NCBI GenBank assembly: GCA_016790635.1
Contig: JAEUOR010000034.1
Coordinates: 179,948-243,947, forward strand
From: Burkholderiales bacterium
Lineage (GTDB): Bacteria; Pseudomonadota; Gammaproteobacteria; Burkholderiales; JAEUOS01
Length of the DNA stretch: 64,000 nucleotides
Reading direction: 5' to 3'
Of the stretch, positions 26,164-34,397 are shown piece by piece (the first letter of the stretch is position 1; every line of letters starts with the position of its first letter). Made by a program: the position numbers and the translations under genes. The notes beneath the pieces are model-generated. The model had not been told where the DNA came from and ran no database searches. It worked only from the letters and a program-made list of their open reading frames with translations.

Positions 26164-26525
26164 ACCCCGCACTGCACCGCGCCCGCGCGCTGCGCATCGA
26201 GGCTTCACTCGCCAAGCTGACCGCGGCCGACTGGGAGATCCGCATCGAGGCCGCGATGCTCGCCGGCACGCACTGGGCCAACTACGCGCTGCACCGACAC
26301 GGCGTTTCGCCGGATGCCGAGGACATCGTGCACACCTCGATGCTGGTCGTCAACACGCTGCGCAAATACGCCATCGTCGAGGCCGACCTGCTGCGCGACC
26401 TGGGCGAGATCGAGGAACTGCGGCCGCTGTACGTGCGCGGCGACGTGCCCGGCGGCGTTAAGGCCGCCGACCGCGCGGTCGATCTGCTGCTTGCGATCCG
26501 CGCGCGCGCCGAGCGCACGCCCTAG
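26160..26525 (+). CDS. Uncharacterised small protein, paralogue of the preceding gene
   Basis: The ATG at 26160 overlaps the previous stop by 4 bp; the product is 121 aa, helical and cytosolic. WEIRIEAAMLAGTHWANYALHRHG repeats the AGT-x3-N-x3-H-x2-G pattern of its neighbour, followed in both by an acidic DD/DAED stretch and a Thr/Ser turn. It ends the rightward operon and converges with the dioxygenase gene at 26551 after 25 bp. Function unknown; the conserved Asn and His could be ligands or active-site residues (inference only). Confidence 0.75.
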   Translation: MNPALHRARALRIEASLAKLTAADWEIRIEAAMLAGTHWANYALHRHGVSPDAEDIVHTSMLVVNTLRKYAIVEADLLRDLGEIEELRPLYVRGDVPGGVKAADRAVDLLLAIRARAERTP

Positions 26526-26550
26526 GACCCGACCCGGGACCACGCGCCGG

Positions 26551-27348
26551 CTACGCCGGCACCTCACCTTTCAGGGTGACGCGGTTGAGCACGCGCTCGG
26601 CCTGCCCGTAGTCATGCACTGCATAGTGCATGGTGCAGCGGTTGTCCCACATCACCACGTCGCCGACGCGCCACATGTGCCGGTACACGTTGTCGGGGCT
26701 GGTCGAGTGGCGGTACAGGAAGTCCAGCAGCGGCCGGCTTTCCGCTTCGGTCATGCCCTCGAGGTGCTGCAGGTTGTCGGGATGGCCGATGTAGATCGCC
26801 TTGCGCCCGGTCTCCGGATGGGTGCGCACCAGCGGATGCGTCGCCGCCGGGATCTCCGCTTCCGGCACGCCGTACATGCGCGCCAGGCGCACGCCGCGAA
26901 AGCAGGCGCGCTGTCCTGCCAGCATGCGCTGCATTGTCGGTGACAGTGACTCGTAGGCGCGATACTGGTTGCACCACATGGTGTCGCCGCCGTGCGGCAC
27001 CACGACGGCAGACAGGATCGTGATCTTGGGCGGTACCGCCGTGAACGGCGCGTCGTAGTGCCACGCCTCGGTGGACGCGGTCTCCTTGGGGATGCGCGCG
27101 ATCTGCACCACCTCGGGATGGCCGTCGAGCCCCTTCAGCATCGCGGTCACCACCGGGTCGCCCCAGCGACGCGCGTACGCCACCTGCTCGCCGGGCGCGA
27201 CATGCTGGTCGCGAAACACGAGCACGCCGTGGGCCAGGAAGGCGGCATGCAAGGCCGCGAAGTCGGACGCCTCGATCGGCTTGCGCAGATCCACGCCCGT
27301 CACCTCAGCGGCGATTGAACCGGTGAGAGGGTCGACAGCAATCGTCAT
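26551..27348 (-). CDS. TauD/TfdA-family Fe(II)/2-oxoglutarate dioxygenase
   Basis: The start is set at the ATG at 27348 (MTIAVDPLTGSIAAEV), aligned with the N-terminus of its twin at 24890; the open frame upstream crosses the operator and is not coding. The product is 265 aa. Ligands are H97-Y-D99 (AWHYDAPFT) and H241 (CTMHYAVHDY); R256 lies in VLNRVTLKGE. It is transcribed alone, leftwards, from the back-to-back promoter at 27401-27448, divergent from two Bug receptors and the GntR gene. Confidence 0.92.
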   Translation of the reverse strand: MTIAVDPLTGSIAAEVTGVDLRKPIEASDFAALHAAFLAHGVLVFRDQHVAPGEQVAYARRWGDPVVTAMLKGLDGHPEVVQIARIPKETASTEAWHYDAPFTAVPPKITILSAVVVPHGGDTMWCNQYRAYESLSPTMQRMLAGQRACFRGVRLARMYGVPEAEIPAATHPLVRTHPETGRKAIYIGHPDNLQHLEGMTEAESRPLLDFLYRHSTSPDNVYRHMWRVGDVVMWDNRCTMHYAVHDYGQAERVLNRVTLKGEVPA

Positions 27349-27400
27349 GCCGGGGTCCTGGGAGGATGGCGCATTCGGTTTTCGCGCCGTAGCCGACACC

Positions 27401-27448
27401 ATAGCAAAATCTTTTATTTTTGTCGACATAAATAATTTTTGCTGCTAG
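27401..27448. promoter_or_regulatory. Back-to-back promoters sharing a TGTCGACA palindrome (site 2)
   Basis: TTATTTTTGTC/GACATAAATAA (27414-27435) is a palindrome with 10 of 11 matching arm positions. On the plus strand TTGTCG (27420-27425) is followed after 17 nt by TGCTAG (27443-27448); on the minus strand ATGTCG is followed after 17 nt by TGCTAT (complement of 27401-27406). Core and geometry repeat site 1 at 23.8 kb. It lies between the dioxygenase start at 27348 and the Bug start at 27490, so GntR binding here would also be autoregulatory. Confidence 0.68.
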
Positions 27449-27489
27449 GATGCCATGCGTTCTCTCGCCATCGCCAAAGGAGGTCGCCC

Positions 27490-28470
27490 ATGTCCATGCA
27501 AGGCATCGCCGCAGCCACGCTCGCCCTTTGCACGCTCCACGCCGCGCACGTCCAGGCGCAGGCGCCCGACGCCTGGCCCACGCGCCAGGTGCAGGTCATC
27601 GTCGCCGGTTCGGCAGGCTCGGGCACCGACCTGATGTCGCGCGCCATGGCCCAGCGCCTGTCGACGGTGTTCAACCAGCAGTTCATCGTCGACAACCGCC
27701 CGGGGGCCAGCGGCGCGATCGCCGCGATGGCGGTGGTTAAGTCGGCCGCGGACGGCCATACGCTGCTCTACACCAACGGCTCGTTTTCCGTCATGGCGCC
27801 GGCCCTGGTCAAGACCCTGCCGTACGACATCCAGCGCGACCTGGTGCCGGTCGCGCAGACCGCGGTCGGCGGCGTCTTGCTGCTGGTCAACCCCGACATC
27901 CCGGCCAGAAACCTGCGCGAACTGGTCGAGCACGTCCGCGCCAACCCGGACAAGTATTCCTACGGCAGTTGGGCCGTCGGCTCCTCCGGTCACCTGATCA
28001 TGGAGTGGCTCAAGCAGCAGACCGGCATGCGCATGAACCACGTGGCCTACCAGGCCGTGCCGCGCCTGCTGACCGAGCTCGCCTCGGGCGTGCTGCCGAT
28101 CGCCTGGGCCGATCCCAGCGCGCCGCTGCCCTTCATCCGCTCGGGCAAGGTGCGCGGCATCGCCATCAGCGGCAACGTGCGCGTGCCGGGCACGCCCGAC
28201 ATCGCCACCATGGGCGAGCAGGGATACCAGTTCGACGCGGTCGGCTGGTTCGGCGTGTTCGCGCCGGCCGCCACCCCGGCAGCCGTCGTGCGGCGGCTGA
28301 ACGAGGAGATCAACAAGGTCCAGTCGAGCAGCGAGATGCAGTCGCTGATGTCACGCATGAACTTCGAGCCGCCGCCGGTGAAATCGGCGGCGCAGTTCCG
28401 CGACATCGTCACGAACGACCTGCAGACCTGGAGAAAGATCGTGACCGACAACAACATCAAGGCCGAATAG
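27490..28470 (+). CDS. Bug-family tripartite tricarboxylate receptor protein
   Basis: The start at 27490 (MSMQGIAAATLALCTLHAAHVQAQ) has a full AAAGGAGGT ribosome-binding site; the product is 326 aa with a Sec signal peptide. Family motifs are WPTRQVQVIVAGSAGSGTD, FIVDNRPGASGA and PYDIQRDL. It is first in a Bug-Bug-GntR operon read from site 2. It is clearly related to the next gene (shared MNHVAYQAVPRLLTEL/ITHVPYKGIPSLLTEL region), so the pair arose by duplication and may bind different but related carboxylates. Confidence 0.93.
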   Translation: MSMQGIAAATLALCTLHAAHVQAQAPDAWPTRQVQVIVAGSAGSGTDLMSRAMAQRLSTVFNQQFIVDNRPGASGAIAAMAVVKSAADGHTLLYTNGSFSVMAPALVKTLPYDIQRDLVPVAQTAVGGVLLLVNPDIPARNLRELVEHVRANPDKYSYGSWAVGSSGHLIMEWLKQQTGMRMNHVAYQAVPRLLTELASGVLPIAWADPSAPLPFIRSGKVRGIAISGNVRVPGTPDIATMGEQGYQFDAVGWFGVFAPAATPAAVVRRLNEEINKVQSSSEMQSLMSRMNFEPPPVKSAAQFRDIVTNDLQTWRKIVTDNNIKAE

Positions 28471-28488
28471 GCCGGCGGAGAGACCGAC

Positions 28489-29472
28489 ATGCCCCGACTG
28501 ATCACGCACTGCCTCGCCGCGACCCTCGGCTTGCTCGCGGCCGCCCTGCCGGCCGCGGCGCAGGATGCCTGGCCAAACCGGCCGATCCGCATGCTCATCC
28601 CGTCAGCCGCCGGCGCCGGGTCCGACCAGCTCGCGCGCATCATGGCCGAGCGCCTGGGCGCCGCGCTCAAGCAGCAGATCGTTCCCGACAACCGCCCGGG
28701 CGGCAACGGCACCATCGCCACCAACGCCATGATCAAGTCGCCGCCGGACGGCTATACCCTGCTCTACTCGAACGGCTCGTTCACAGTGATGCTGGCAGCA
28801 CTGCAGCCGGACCTGCCGTTCGACGTCATGCGCGACCTGACGCCCGTCGCGGTCACCGCCATCGGCGGGGTCGTGCTGCTGGTCAACCCGAGCGTCCCGG
28901 CCAAGAACCTCGCCGAACTCATCGAGCTCGTCAAGACCTCGCCGGACCGCTACGGCACCTACGGCAGCTGGTCGGTGGGCTCCAACGGCCACCTCACCAT
29001 GGAATGGCTGAAGAACCGCACCGGCATGAAGATCACCCACGTGCCGTACAAGGGCATCCCCAGCCTGCTTACCGAGCTGATGTCCGGGGTCTTGCAGATC
29101 GGCTGGTCGGATCCGATCTCGCCGGTGCAGTTCATCCGGGCGGGCAAGCTGCGCGCCATCGCGGTCAATGGCGGCGCACGCATCCCGCAGCTGCCCGACC
29201 TCGCCACCTTCGGCGAGCAGGGCCACCCCTTCCCGGCACTGGGCTGGCAGGGCATCTTCGCGCCGCCGGGGACGCCGCCGGCGATCATCGCCCGGCTGCA
29301 CGCCGAGATCAACCGCATCCAGGCCACCCCGGACTTGCAGGCCTTGATGACGCGCATGAATGTCGAGCCGCCGCCGATCTGGTCCACCGAGCAGTTCCGC
29401 GACATGATCCGCAACGACCTGCAGGTGTGGAAAAAGATCGTCGCCGACGGCAAGATCACGATGGACAAGTAA
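28489..29472 (+). CDS. Bug-family tripartite tricarboxylate receptor protein, tandem paralogue
   Basis: A 327-aa exported binding protein with signal peptide MPRLITHCLAATLGLLAAAL and cleavage near PAAAQD. Motifs are WPNRPIRMLIPSAAGAGSD, QIVPDNRPGGNG and PFDVMRDL. It lies 18 bp after its paralogue and 48 bp before the GntR gene. Both copies keep intact ligand-loop regions, so neither is a degenerate copy. No membrane transport subunits are encoded in the module. Confidence 0.93.
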   Translation: MPRLITHCLAATLGLLAAALPAAAQDAWPNRPIRMLIPSAAGAGSDQLARIMAERLGAALKQQIVPDNRPGGNGTIATNAMIKSPPDGYTLLYSNGSFTVMLAALQPDLPFDVMRDLTPVAVTAIGGVVLLVNPSVPAKNLAELIELVKTSPDRYGTYGSWSVGSNGHLTMEWLKNRTGMKITHVPYKGIPSLLTELMSGVLQIGWSDPISPVQFIRAGKLRAIAVNGGARIPQLPDLATFGEQGHPFPALGWQGIFAPPGTPPAIIARLHAEINRIQATPDLQALMTRMNVEPPPIWSTEQFRDMIRNDLQVWKKIVADGKITMDK

Positions 29473-29520
29473 ACTCGACCATGCAAGCCTTCTTCAGACA
29501 AGAACGACGGTGACTCCCCG

Positions 29521-30321
29521 ATGGGCCGCAGCAAGACCGAGAACATCCCCGACCTGTCGGCCTTGCTGACACCGAAGAACCAGCTGATGCTGGCGGTGGA
29601 GCAGGCGGTGCTGCGCGGCCACGAATGGACGCGCGCCTCGGCGCCGATCGCCGAGCAGATCGCCGCGCGCCTGGCCGGCGTCATCACCCTGGACCTGGTC
29701 CACGCCGGCCAGCGCCTGCTCGAGAAGGACATCAGCGAGGTCTTGCGCGTGAGCCGCGCGCCGGTGCGCGAGGCGCTGCGCATCCTCGAGCGCGACCGCC
29801 TGGTCGAATTCCAGGCGCGCCGCGGCGCGCTGGTGACCGCACCCGATGCCGACGAACTGCGCGACATCTTCGCGGTGCGCGCGGCGCTCTACGCGATCCT
29901 GCTCGAACAGGTGATGCAGGAGCGCCCGGCCGATCTGGCGGCGGTGTTCGACGAGCACATGCCCGCGCTCGAGCGCGCGACTGCCGAGTCCTCCGTCGAC
30001 GGCTACGCGGTGGCGAGCTTCCTGCTCAATTTCGCCATCGCGGACCTGTGCAGCAACCGGTTGTTGGTCGACCTCCTCAAGTCGATCGCGCTGCGTACCC
30101 TGCGCTATGTGCGACTGGGCCTGGCCGGCGCACCCGCGTTGCTGCCGAATTCGGTCAAGAGCTGGCGCGCGCTGGCCCGCGCGGTCGCGCGTGGCGATGT
30201 CACGCAGGTGCTGGAAACCGCGGCGCGGCGCATCGCCGACACGCGTGACGCCGCCGTGCGTGCGATCGAGCCGCCGGCGCGCCGCGCGCGCGCCGCCAGG
30301 CAGCCACTCGTGCAGGCCTGA
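29521..30321 (+). CDS. GntR-family (FCD domain) transcriptional regulator
   Basis: A 266-aa regulator. The N-terminal winged helix contains IAARLAGVITLDLVHAGQRLLEKDISEVLRVSRAPVREALRILERDRLV, the canonical GntR signature. The C-terminal helical bundle, starting ADELRDIFAVRAALYAILLEQVM, is an FCD-type effector domain that normally senses small carboxylates, often with a metal. It is the third gene of the Bug-Bug-GntR operon. FadR-subfamily sites are short palindromes such as TTGTNNACAA; the TTGTCGACAA-type sites at 23.8 and 27.4 kb fit, so it probably controls the whole 20.8-30.3 kb module. Confidence 0.92.
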   Translation: MGRSKTENIPDLSALLTPKNQLMLAVEQAVLRGHEWTRASAPIAEQIAARLAGVITLDLVHAGQRLLEKDISEVLRVSRAPVREALRILERDRLVEFQARRGALVTAPDADELRDIFAVRAALYAILLEQVMQERPADLAAVFDEHMPALERATAESSVDGYAVASFLLNFAIADLCSNRLLVDLLKSIALRTLRYVRLGLAGAPALLPNSVKSWRALARAVARGDVTQVLETAARRIADTRDAAVRAIEPPARRARAARQPLVQA

Positions 30322-30328
30322 TTGCCCC

Positions 30329-31300
30329 TCAGGGCAGCAGCACTGTCGCACCGGAAGTCGCGCGCGCCTCCAGGGCGCGATGCGCCTCGGCGGCTTCCGC
30401 GAGGGGGAAACTCTGCCGCGGATCGCTGACGATCTTGCCGGCCCGCACCAGGTCAAACAACTCTTCGGCCATGGCCAGCATGTGCGAGCGCGGCGCGGCG
30501 TAGTGCACCATCGCCGGGCGGGTCACCCACAGCGACCCCTTGGCGGCCAGTTGCATGGTGTCGATGACCACCGGACCCGACGACGTCCCGTTGCTCACCA
30601 GCGTGCCGCGCACGGCGAGACTGTCGAGCGATGCCTGCAGCGTGTCGCGGCCGACCGAGTCGTACACCACCGGCACGCCGCGGCCATCGGTGATCTCGCG
30701 CACGCGTGCTGCAACGTTTTCCCGCGTGTAGACGATCGTGTGGGTGCAGCCGTTGGCGCGCGCCAGCGCGGCCTTCTCGTCGGAGCTCACCGTCCCGATC
30801 ATGGTCACACCCAAGGCGCGCGCCCACTGGCAAGCGATCAGGCCGACGCCACCGGCGGCAGCGTGGTACAGGATGGTTTCGCCCCCTTTGAGCGGGTAGA
30901 CCTGGCGAAACAGGTATTGCGCGGTCATGCCCTTCATCATGAGTGTCGCGGCCACCGTATCGGCGATGCCATCCGGCAGCGGAATCAGGACCGCCGCCGG
31001 CATGACGCGCACGTCCGCGTAGGCGCCCTGCGGGCCGAGCAGATAACCGACCCGCTGGCCGACTTCTACTTCGGTGACGCCCGGCCCGACCGCCTCGACG
31101 ACACCGACCGCATCCGACCCCAGCCCGCTGGGCAGCGCTGCCGGGTAGCGCCCGGTGCGGACGTAGACGTCGATGAAGTTGACCGCGATCGCGGCATGGC
31201 GCACGCGCGCCTCGCCGGGCCCCGGCGCGCCGACCTCGACATCCTCGAGGCGCAGGACTTCGGGCCCACCGGTGGCATGAAAGCGTATCGCCTTGGCCAT
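30329..31300 (-). CDS. NADPH:quinone oxidoreductase (QorA-like, MDR family)
   Basis: A 323-aa zeta-crystallin-type reductase. The N-terminal MAKAIRFHATGGPEVLRLEDVEVGAPGPGEARVR, the segment AVNFIDVYVRTGRYP and the Rossmann motif ETILYHAAAGGVGLIACQWARALG are classical for bacterial QOR (Qor). The start has a strong GAAGGAGG site. It is the last gene of the leftward Bug-TauD-BKACE-QOR unit, 11 bp after BKACE, and converges with the GntR gene 7 bp away. Physiological acceptor unknown. Confidence 0.92.
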   Translation of the reverse strand: MAKAIRFHATGGPEVLRLEDVEVGAPGPGEARVRHAAIAVNFIDVYVRTGRYPAALPSGLGSDAVGVVEAVGPGVTEVEVGQRVGYLLGPQGAYADVRVMPAAVLIPLPDGIADTVAATLMMKGMTAQYLFRQVYPLKGGETILYHAAAGGVGLIACQWARALGVTMIGTVSSDEKAALARANGCTHTIVYTRENVAARVREITDGRGVPVVYDSVGRDTLQASLDSLAVRGTLVSNGTSSGPVVIDTMQLAAKGSLWVTRPAMVHYAAPRSHMLAMAEELFDLVRAGKIVSDPRQSFPLAEAAEAHRALEARATSGATVLLP

Positions 31301-31311
31301 GATTGCCTCCT

Positions 31312-32385
31312 TCAGGCAGCGAGCAGGTTTTCGCGTTTGCGGATGAAGCCCTGGTGCCCGCCCGCGGGATTAGGCGCGAAGCCGTTGGCGGCCAGGCTTT
31401 CCTCGACGCTGTCGTAGAAGGTGCCGATGCGGCACAGGCGCTTGGCAGTCTCGCCGTCGGCGATATCGCGCCCGAACTCGCGCGCGATGCGCACCAGTTG
31501 TTCGATCTGTTTAACCGAGCTCATCTTGCCGGCACGATCCTGCTGCCACAGGTTGTCCTCGATGCCGCAGCGCACGTGCAGGCCCATCGCGATGCCCATC
31601 ATGTTGATCGGCAGCACGTTGCGCATCGACGACTCGACGGTCAGCACCGCGCCGTCGGGCACCGCGCGCACGAAATTGGCCAGGTTGTAGAGGTGCGGTG
31701 CATCCATGCCGCCGGAGATCGCGACCCAGTTGAGCACCAGCGGACCCTTGTAGACACCGCGCCGCATGAGGCGTTCGACCGACTCGAAGCTGTTGATGTT
31801 GTAGCACTGGAAGGCGCTCTGGATGCCCGCGGCGGAAAGGCGCCGGATGTGTTCCTCGGCCCAGCCGGGCTGGGCGGGGACGGTCATTTCCTTGTAGGCG
31901 TTGAAGACCGCCGGATCGGCCAAGGACGTGCCCTCGATATCCTCCCAGGCCATGTGCTCGACGATGTTCATCTGCGAGGTGTTGATGGTCACGGTGACCT
32001 GGTCGGGCTTGGGGTCGAGTTCGGCCAGCATGTGGCGCGTGTCGTCGGAGAGCCATTTCGCCTTGGCGCCGTCGGTCTCGGGCGCGAAAGAGATCGAGCC
32101 GCCGACCTGGATCAGCATCTGCGGGCAGCGCGCGCGCACGCCGGCGATCAGTTCGTTGAACTTGGACAGTCGCTTGGAACCGCGGCCGTCGAGTTCGCGC
32201 ACATGCAGGTGCAGCACCGCAGCGCCGGCGTTGTAGCAATCCACCGCTTTCTGGATCTGCTCTTCCATGGTCACCGGGATGTCCTCGCTGAAGTCGGAGG
32301 GCAGCCAGGAAGGCGCGTAGGGGGCCGCCGTGATGACGAGAGGCGGCTGGTTTTCCGGGAACAGATGGCCGTCGAGGAAGTTCAT
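31312..32385 (-). CDS. BKACE family beta-keto acid cleavage enzyme (DUF849)
   Basis: A 357-aa TIM-barrel enzyme of the BKACE (3-keto-5-aminohexanoate cleavage enzyme, Kce) family. It shows PPLVITAAPYAPSW, the metal-site segment AVLHLHVRELDGRGSK, IQVGGSISF and the late ESSMRNVLPINMMGIAMGLHVRCGIEDNLW. These Zn enzymes condense a beta-keto acid with acetyl-CoA to give acetoacetate and an acyl-CoA, so a beta-keto acid is probably produced upstream. AGGAGA precedes the ATG. Gene order Bug-TauD-BKACE-QOR suggests dioxygenase, then cleavage to CoA products. Confidence 0.9.
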   Translation of the reverse strand: MNFLDGHLFPENQPPLVITAAPYAPSWLPSDFSEDIPVTMEEQIQKAVDCYNAGAAVLHLHVRELDGRGSKRLSKFNELIAGVRARCPQMLIQVGGSISFAPETDGAKAKWLSDDTRHMLAELDPKPDQVTVTINTSQMNIVEHMAWEDIEGTSLADPAVFNAYKEMTVPAQPGWAEEHIRRLSAAGIQSAFQCYNINSFESVERLMRRGVYKGPLVLNWVAISGGMDAPHLYNLANFVRAVPDGAVLTVESSMRNVLPINMMGIAMGLHVRCGIEDNLWQQDRAGKMSSVKQIEQLVRIAREFGRDIADGETAKRLCRIGTFYDSVEESLAANGFAPNPAGGHQGFIRKRENLLAA

Positions 32386-32418
32386 TGTCAGATTCTCCTG
32401 GTTTGGGTCAAGCCGGGC

Positions 32419-33342
32419 TCAAAAGGGCCGGTCGCCGATGATGCCGGCCCGTTCCATCTTGCGATGCGATGGCGGATAGTCCATTACAGCGTAGTGCTGG
32501 GTGGCGCGGTTGTCCCAGATCGCCACGTCGCCGGGACTCCAGCGCCAGCGCACCTGGTACTCGGGAATCGCCGCCTGGGCGATCAGATACTGCAGCAGCT
32601 GCGAGGCGCCCATCGTGTAGTCCTGCCCGACACGCACGTTCTCGGGCCGATGGAAGTTGGTGAAGTGGGTCGTGAAGCTGTTGACGAACAGGATCTTCTC
32701 GCCGGTCTCGGGATGGGTGCGGACGACCGGATGCTCGGCATCCGGAAAGCGCGCCTTGAGCGCATGGCGCTGTTCCTCCGGCATGGCCGCGCCGAACGAG
32801 GCCTCGATGCTGTGGCGCGCCTTCAGATCCTTGATGCGCACCTTGATCTCCTCCGGCAACTTCGCATAGGCGAGCGCCATGTTGGCCCACATCGTGTCCC
32901 CGCCCACCGGCGGGCATTCCACGCATCGCAGCACCGCGCCGAACTGCGGGCACTCGCGCCAGGTCGCGTCGGAATGCCAGGAGTTCTCGTAGCGGTCGTT
33001 GGGCTGCTCCGGCGACTTGTAGATGCGCACCAGCCCGGGATGCTCCGGGTCGCTGCCTGCCACCGGATGATCCTCGAGCGCACCGAAGCGGCTTGCGAAG
33101 GCGACATGCTCCCCGCGGGTCAGGCGCTGGGAGCGCAGGAACAGCACCTTGTGCTCGAGAAGAAGCGCACGCAGGCTGGCGAAGAGCGCGTCGTCATGGA
33201 CGGCGCGCGAAAGCTGCACACCCTGCAATTCCGCGCCGATGGCGCAGGTCAGGCGGATGACCGCGATGTCGGCCTGCGGCGCTCCCGCCAGGCCCGCCGC
33301 GCGGGCTCCGATCGGTGCATCGACTGCTAGAACGGATGACAT
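32419..33342 (-). CDS. TauD/TfdA-family Fe(II)/2-oxoglutarate dioxygenase
   Basis: A 307-aa dioxygenase related to the gene at 20840-21739 (shared HPVVRTHPETGEKILF, TQHYAVMDY and RKMERAGI). Ligands are H123-S-D125 (SWHSDATWRE) and H283; R298 would bind 2-oxoglutarate. It lies between the Bug receptor (27 bp upstream) and the BKACE gene (33 bp downstream) in the leftward operon opposed to the AraC regulator. Catalytic residues are intact; substrate unknown. Confidence 0.92.
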   Translation of the reverse strand: MSSVLAVDAPIGARAAGLAGAPQADIAVIRLTCAIGAELQGVQLSRAVHDDALFASLRALLLEHKVLFLRSQRLTRGEHVAFASRFGALEDHPVAGSDPEHPGLVRIYKSPEQPNDRYENSWHSDATWRECPQFGAVLRCVECPPVGGDTMWANMALAYAKLPEEIKVRIKDLKARHSIEASFGAAMPEEQRHALKARFPDAEHPVVRTHPETGEKILFVNSFTTHFTNFHRPENVRVGQDYTMGASQLLQYLIAQAAIPEYQVRWRWSPGDVAIWDNRATQHYAVMDYPPSHRKMERAGIIGDRPF

Positions 33343-33369
33343 GGCACGCTCCTCTTGGTGAAATGAACG

Positions 33370-34344
33370 CTACTGGTTGAGCTTGATGCCGAAGGTGCGC
33401 ACGATGCCGCCGTTGCGCTCGTGTTCGGCGCGTACCGACTGCGCCAGCGCCGCGGGCGCCCCGCCGCTCACGATCTCGAAGCCGGCGCCGACGAGGCGCT
33501 CGCGCACCTTGGGCGCGCCCGCCGCCTTTTGCACCGCCGCGTTGATGCGCTCGATCTGCGCGTCCGACAGCGCACCCGGCGCGACGAAACCGACCCAGTT
33601 GGAAAACTCCATGTCGGCATGGCCCAGTTCGGCGAACGTCGGCACCTGCGGCAGGAGATCAGTCCGCGTGCGCGCCGCGAGCGCGATGCCGCGCAGCTTG
33701 CCGCCGCGAATCTGCGGCAGCGAGGTGACCAGGCCGTCGAACATGACCGGAATCTGCCCGCCGATCACCTGGGCCAGCGCCGGGGGCGATCCCGGGAATG
33801 GCACGTGCACGAGATCGAGGCCGGCTTTCTGGTTGAGCATCATGGCCGCGTAGTGCGAGGCCGTTCCGGCGCTGTAGGAGGCGATCGACAGCTTGCCGGC
33901 GTTGGCGCGGGCATACGCCACGAATTCGGCCAGGTTCGCTCCCGGCACGGCGGTCCCTGCCACCAGGATCAGGGTCGAACGCACGACCGCGGTCACGGGG
34001 CGCACGTCCTTGAGAGGGTCGAAACCTGCCTTCAGTACATGCGGGATCTCGGTCAGCACGTTGCTGGCCGTCACCATGATGGTCTGGCCGTCGGCCGGCT
34101 GGCCCAGCATGGCCGCCACGCCGATGGCGCCGCCGGCGCCTGGCCGGTTGTCGACCACCACGGTGGCGCCGATGTCGGCCGCCAACTGGTCGGTCAGGAC
34201 GCGGGCGAGCACGTCCATGGTGCCGCCCGGCGGGGCAGGCACCACGACCCGGACCGGCTTGTCAGTCCAGGCGTGCACGCCCGGCGAAGCACCGAACGAA
34301 AGCGCAGCGATGGCAATGCAGGTGAGCCGCTTCAGACTTTGCAT
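33370..34344 (-). CDS. Bug-family tripartite tricarboxylate receptor protein
   Basis: The start is placed at 34344 (MQSLKRLTCIAIAALSFGASPGVHA) with AGGAGA six bases upstream; the product is 324 aa with a Sec signal peptide. Motifs are WTDKPVRVVVPAPPGGTMD, VVVDNRPGAGGA and GFDPLKDV. It is the first gene of the leftward Bug-TauD-BKACE-QOR operon, and its 120-bp upstream region carries the direct repeats next to the divergent AraC gene. The ligand is presumably the precursor consumed by the dioxygenase. Confidence 0.93.
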   Translation of the reverse strand: MQSLKRLTCIAIAALSFGASPGVHAWTDKPVRVVVPAPPGGTMDVLARVLTDQLAADIGATVVVDNRPGAGGAIGVAAMLGQPADGQTIMVTASNVLTEIPHVLKAGFDPLKDVRPVTAVVRSTLILVAGTAVPGANLAEFVAYARANAGKLSIASYSAGTASHYAAMMLNQKAGLDLVHVPFPGSPPALAQVIGGQIPVMFDGLVTSLPQIRGGKLRGIALAARTRTDLLPQVPTFAELGHADMEFSNWVGFVAPGALSDAQIERINAAVQKAAGAPKVRERLVGAGFEIVSGGAPAALAQSVRAEHERNGGIVRTFGIKLNQ

Positions 34345-34397
34345 GGTGGAGTCTCCTGGTTGATGGCCCGGCATTGTGCCGCACCGCAGGCGGGCTC

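Noticed and set aside
25687..26525. Toxin-antitoxin (HEPN/MNT-like) interpretation of the small gene pair
   Set aside because: No R-x4-6-H HEPN motif or nucleotidyltransferase motif is visible, and the pair is embedded in a metabolic operon.
27349..27429. 27-residue N-terminal extension of the dioxygenase at 26551
   Set aside because: It would cover the operator and promoter; the twin protein at 24890 starts at the equivalent of 27348.
30322..30340. Short TGCCC/GGGCA hairpin between GntR and quinone reductase genes
   Set aside because: A 5-bp stem overlapping the coding end without a T tract is not convincing as a terminator.
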